Source of the DNA: Imperialibacter sp040222385
Lineage (GTDB): Bacteria > Bacteroidota > Bacteroidia > Cytophagales > Cyclobacteriaceae
Direction: 5' to 3'
NCBI RefSeq assembly: GCF_040222385.1
Contig: NZ_JAVKDF010000022.1
Location: 372,001-436,000, forward strand
DNA length: 64,000 nt
The notes beneath the pieces are model-generated. The model was not told the origin of the DNA and ran no database searches. It saw only the letters and a program-made list of their open reading frames with translations. Positions 60,989 to 64,000 of this stretch are shown here, in pieces. Each line of letters opens with the position of its first letter. Position 1 is the stretch's first letter. The translations under genes were made by a program, and so were the position numbers.

Positions 60989-63382
60989 ATGAAACAGCTC
61001 ACCTGTTCCATATTTTTTCTGTTACTGCTTTCTGCATGGAGCCTTCAAGGTCAGGTAGTAGACGCCACCCGGCTGGAATATGATGAAGACGCTCTTCAGG
61101 CCCGGCAATTGGGCATGACCGTGTCGCCGGATAAAAAGCTGGCGGCCTTTCTGCTGAGCAACGGAGAGCTCAGCGTACTCGATCTGCTACATACCACCTT
61201 CGTTAAAACTTTCAAGATAGAGATTGGAGATGTTAAAGAGATCGTTTTCACACAAGACCAGCAAAGCATCCTGGTTGTTGAAGAAAGCCGTTTTCGACTG
61301 GTAGACCTCGAAACCGGGGATGTCACCCTTACACACTCGACCAAAGATTTTATCAAAACAACGGACATGGGGATGGTGACTAATCACTTTGCCATCGTGT
61401 GTGACAAAGAGGTCTTCATATGGGACGCCACGAGCAAAAGCCTGACCACCACCATTGCACTCGACAAAAGAGTCTCAATCGCTTCGTTCAGTCCTTTTGA
61501 AAAGAAAATACTGATTACCCCTGCCATTAGTGCCTTCAAGAAGCGCTACTCCCTCGAATACTTGTATGAAACGGGTACACTGCTGCAGAAATACGAAGGC
61601 ATCTACCTGGGAGACTACGACCACCTGCAAAAAGGCCAGGTCATCGGCTGGAAAAACAGGCCGGTACAAACAGCCATCTCTGTTCCGGTACTGAGGCATG
61701 CCCCTCCCGGCAACCCCGACGCCGGTACCGAGCTATTTATTCTTGGCGTAGTGGATGGTAAGTCCAACGAACAGCGGGACGACATTGGTTTCTACCTGAC
61801 TTTTCTTAGGGTTAAAGACAAAGTGTTGGGCACAGTCGGCTTCCGTGGATTCAGTGCGTTCGACATCCATGGCAACGGTAAAGTATTTACTACCAAGGTC
61901 AGCCTGAACGATAGGAACCGCAAGCTCAGCCTCAAAACATATCTTGCGCATCCACATTACGCCCTTAGCGACGATAAGGTATTAATTAATGCCTACGGTG
62001 ACAATATTAATCAGATCTACAGCGCCTCTCAGAATGCCATTATTGGTTACATCTTTGTGGATGCCGGAGGCAGCCTGGCAGTAGTGACCAGAGATGGCCG
62101 GTTCGACGGCACTGCTGATGCATCCGAGAAGCTGTACTGGGCGGCCAGGAAATCACTTACCCGGACAAAGCTGGAGAGCACTTTCAATCAACAGTTCAGT
62201 CCCGGCTTGCTGGCTGAGCTGATGACCGGTGAAGCGGCCATCCCTGAAGTGGACCTGGAAGCACAGGTAGCTAGCGTGCCTTCACTCAGAATCAAGTCTT
62301 TTAATAGCACCACCATTTCGGAAAGCCAGGAAATACCGAAGGTGAAGTCGGCCACCCGGGCGTCGTCCATTACCCTTGAAGTAACAGAAAACGTTGAAAA
62401 CGCCAGTCAGCTCAAGCTGTTTCACAACAACAAGCTGGTGGGTAGCACTGAGCCGGTCAACGGGACAGCGCAATTTGATGTGAACCTGACTACTACATTT
62501 GGTGAGGAAAACTACTTCTATGCAGTGGCAGCAACGGCCGATGGCCTGGAGTCGGAAAAGAAAAAACTCGTCGTGCGCTATCAGGGCAAAAGTGACGACC
62601 CACCGAAACTATACTTGCTTACTGTCGGGATTGATAGTTACCTCAACCCGAAATACAACCTTAATTACGCCACTGCCGATGCCGATGCATTCGCACAAAC
62701 GATGGAGCAAGGCGCCTCGGGTGTATTCAGCGAGGTGGAAACCATCACTATTCGCAATGGTGACTTTACCAGGGAAAGCGTGATGAAAGCGCTGGAAACA
62801 GTGGGCCAATCGGCACACGAACAGGATCTTTTTGTGTTCTACTATGCCGGCCACGGTGTGATGTCGGAAGGCGGCACACGTCCGTCCGACTTTTTCCTGG
62901 TGCCGCACAACATTACCCACCTGTATGGCAAGGACGAGGAGCTGTTTGAACAAGCCTTATCGGCTAACGAACTCAAAGACATTGCTCAGACCATTAACGC
63001 CCAAAAGCAGGTATATATCCTCGACGCATGCCAGTCTGCCGCCGCCCTGGGTGCCGTAGCAGCCAGAGGTGCGGCAGAAGAAAGAGCTATTGCGAGGCTG
63101 GCCAGGAGCACTGGTACCTTCTGGTTAATGGCGGCAGGCTCTGAGCAGTTTGCAACAGAGTTCGAATCGCTGGGGCATGGCGTGTTTACTTATGCGTTGC
63201 TGGAGGGACTCGCAGGAGCTGCCGACGGCGCCAATGCTGACCAGCAGATTACTATCAAAGAGCTCAGCGCCTGGGTAGAGTCACGGGTGCCTGAGCTCTC
63301 TCAAACCCACAAGGGCAAGCCACAATTCCCTTCTGGCTACTCCTATGGCAACGATTTTCCGCTGGTGGTGTATGACAAGTAG
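60989..63382 (+). CDS. Secreted caspase-like protein with WD-type propeller N-terminus
   Basis: Exported cysteine protease-like protein of 797 residues, Sec signal ending in WSLQGQ. Residues about 40-370 have WD/propeller-like repeats (LGMTVSPDKKLAAFLLSNGE, IVFTQDQQSILVVEESRFRL). An Ig-like beta-domain is at about 460-530. The caspase domain starts at about 540 (LYLLTVGIDSYLNPKYNLNY). The dyad is H622 (YAGHG) and C681 (DACQSAA). The signal peptide and propeller-caspase order repeat the layout of the gene at 24457, but the sequence is distant. It stands alone between two copies of the composite repeat. Target unknown. Confidence 0.9.
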   Translation: MKQLTCSIFFLLLLSAWSLQGQVVDATRLEYDEDALQARQLGMTVSPDKKLAAFLLSNGELSVLDLLHTTFVKTFKIEIGDVKEIVFTQDQQSILVVEESRFRLVDLETGDVTLTHSTKDFIKTTDMGMVTNHFAIVCDKEVFIWDATSKSLTTTIALDKRVSIASFSPFEKKILITPAISAFKKRYSLEYLYETGTLLQKYEGIYLGDYDHLQKGQVIGWKNRPVQTAISVPVLRHAPPGNPDAGTELFILGVVDGKSNEQRDDIGFYLTFLRVKDKVLGTVGFRGFSAFDIHGNGKVFTTKVSLNDRNRKLSLKTYLAHPHYALSDDKVLINAYGDNINQIYSASQNAIIGYIFVDAGGSLAVVTRDGRFDGTADASEKLYWAARKSLTRTKLESTFNQQFSPGLLAELMTGEAAIPEVDLEAQVASVPSLRIKSFNSTTISESQEIPKVKSATRASSITLEVTENVENASQLKLFHNNKLVGSTEPVNGTAQFDVNLTTTFGEENYFYAVAATADGLESEKKKLVVRYQGKSDDPPKLYLLTVGIDSYLNPKYNLNYATADADAFAQTMEQGASGVFSEVETITIRNGDFTRESVMKALETVGQSAHEQDLFVFYYAGHGVMSEGGTRPSDFFLVPHNITHLYGKDEELFEQALSANELKDIAQTINAQKQVYILDACQSAAALGAVAARGAAEERAIARLARSTGTFWLMAAGSEQFATEFESLGHGVFTYALLEGLAGAADGANADQQITIKELSAWVESRVPELSQTHKGKPQFPSGYSYGNDFPLVVYDK

Positions 63383-64000
63383 AGTGCCTGGCTTCTGCTG
63401 GCCCTAAATGGGTATCGTCGCTATGGATAAAGCCCTTATCATTTTGAAAATTAAAGGGGTTACACTTGCAGAGTGGTGAGAGTAACCCCTTTAATTACAT
63501 TCGGCTCTGAGAGGTTGCTCTTCTTTAAATAGCTGCCTTTCTGCCATCACCCCGGCGACTGACGGCCGCTGCTCAATGGCCTTCCCCGCCGTACCAACGC
63601 CTGGCAGCCTAGTCCCGTAGGGACGAGATAGCGGTCAGCTCAACCGATAACAACCACATCTTCAGCGAGTGCCGTAGGTACGGCATATAAGCGCTGGTTT
63701 TCAACCTGCCAAAACAAATTTGGGAGCTGAGCAAAATCAATGAGTCCTGGCTGTCTACCCAAGCTCAGACTCAGCAAAGCCAGTCGTGTTTCCCTTCATC
63801 CAGGTCTCTACGTGAAAAAAGGTGAAAATACGAGGAATACCGTAGGGTGAGCTGAGTGGCTGCAAGTGGCCAATTGTCGGGTGTGAAGCATTAAAAAAGA
63901 TGGTTTGTGAAGTATCGTTAATGACGTAGTTTCAATGGTTTCCATCTGCTGATCCGCTGCGATTAATGATGGATATTAGCAGGGTTTGAAGTGGGCTTTG
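63383..64000. other. Repeat-rich right end of window
   Basis: No gene is visible in the last 618 bp. The first 420 bp are composite repeat; in the last 160 bp I recognise nothing in either strand. Confidence 0.6.
63432..63800. repeat. Composite repeat, E-P-C-D modules
   Basis: E: AATTAAAGGGGTTAC / GTAACCCCTTTAATT (63449-63463, 63482-63496), a perfect 15-bp stem with an 18-nt loop. P: CCGGCGACTGACGGCCG and GCCGTACCAACGCCTGGC (63552-63605). C: GTCCCGTAGGGAC (63612-63624) and TGCCGTAGGTACGGCA (63670-63685). D: GGCTGTCTACCCAA (63749-63762). The module order is a circular permutation of that at 60.4 kb. Confidence 0.82.

Overview
The window reads as chromosomal DNA of a Bacteroidota bacterium, most likely a marine or soil Cytophagales-type organism. 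The grounds are an ECF sigma/FecR/SusC/SusD cassette, TAnnTTTG-type promoter boxes, Bacteroidota-style lipoproteins, golvesin-like and caspase-like secreted proteins, and many intergenic palindromic repeats. No rRNA, tRNA, CRISPR array or intact insertion sequence was recognised.

Region 1 (1-10.6 kb): a left-truncated M13 metallopeptidase, then a divergent ECF sigma factor, FecR anti-sigma, SusC/SusD outer-membrane uptake pair and a Tat-exported enolase-superfamily dehydratase. This is a typical signal-controlled uptake and catabolism locus.

Region 2 (10.7-23.9 kb): a minus-strand sugar or polyol operon (DeoR regulator, FucI-type isomerase, split transketolase, RbsB-like binding lipoprotein, DUF2291, RbsA, RbsC, GlpK-like FGGY kinase). 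Two nucleoside-hydrolase-like DUF1593 secreted proteins lie divergently. The pieces imply import, isomerisation, phosphorylation and transketolase cleavage of an unidentified carbohydrate. A strong bidirectional terminator separates this region from a thioredoxin gene.

Region 3 (24-29 kb): a thioredoxin with a CRP/FNR-type box, a secreted caspase-like protein, and a YtrA-type GntR operon (ABC ATPase, membrane protein, GntR regulator, GIN-like protein) preceded by a perfect 9-bp-arm operator on its promoter.

Region 4 (29-45.7 kb) is the most remarkable part. It is a long plus-strand export operon: ABC ATPase, ABC permease fused to an M1-aminopeptidase-like region without HExxH and to a golvesin-like domain, TolC, HlyD-type adaptor, a CPBP protease, an RND pump, a second RND pump fused to an ABC ATPase, and an ABC permease. 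The ABC domain of the fusion is itself split by about 170 residues of transmembrane sequence.

Region 5 (45.9-55.4 kb): AT-rich accessory genes (zinc-ribbon/winged-helix protein with a HEPN-like partner, secreted and membrane proteins of unknown function). They are mixed with repeats, including a 22-23 bp array of AAGCGCTT palindromes, and with an HU-like pseudogene.

Region 6 (55.9-64 kb): an AraC regulator, a dihaem c-type cytochrome with an IorA/IorB-type molybdenum hydroxylase, and a second secreted caspase-like protein. These are separated by copies of a composite palindromic repeat.
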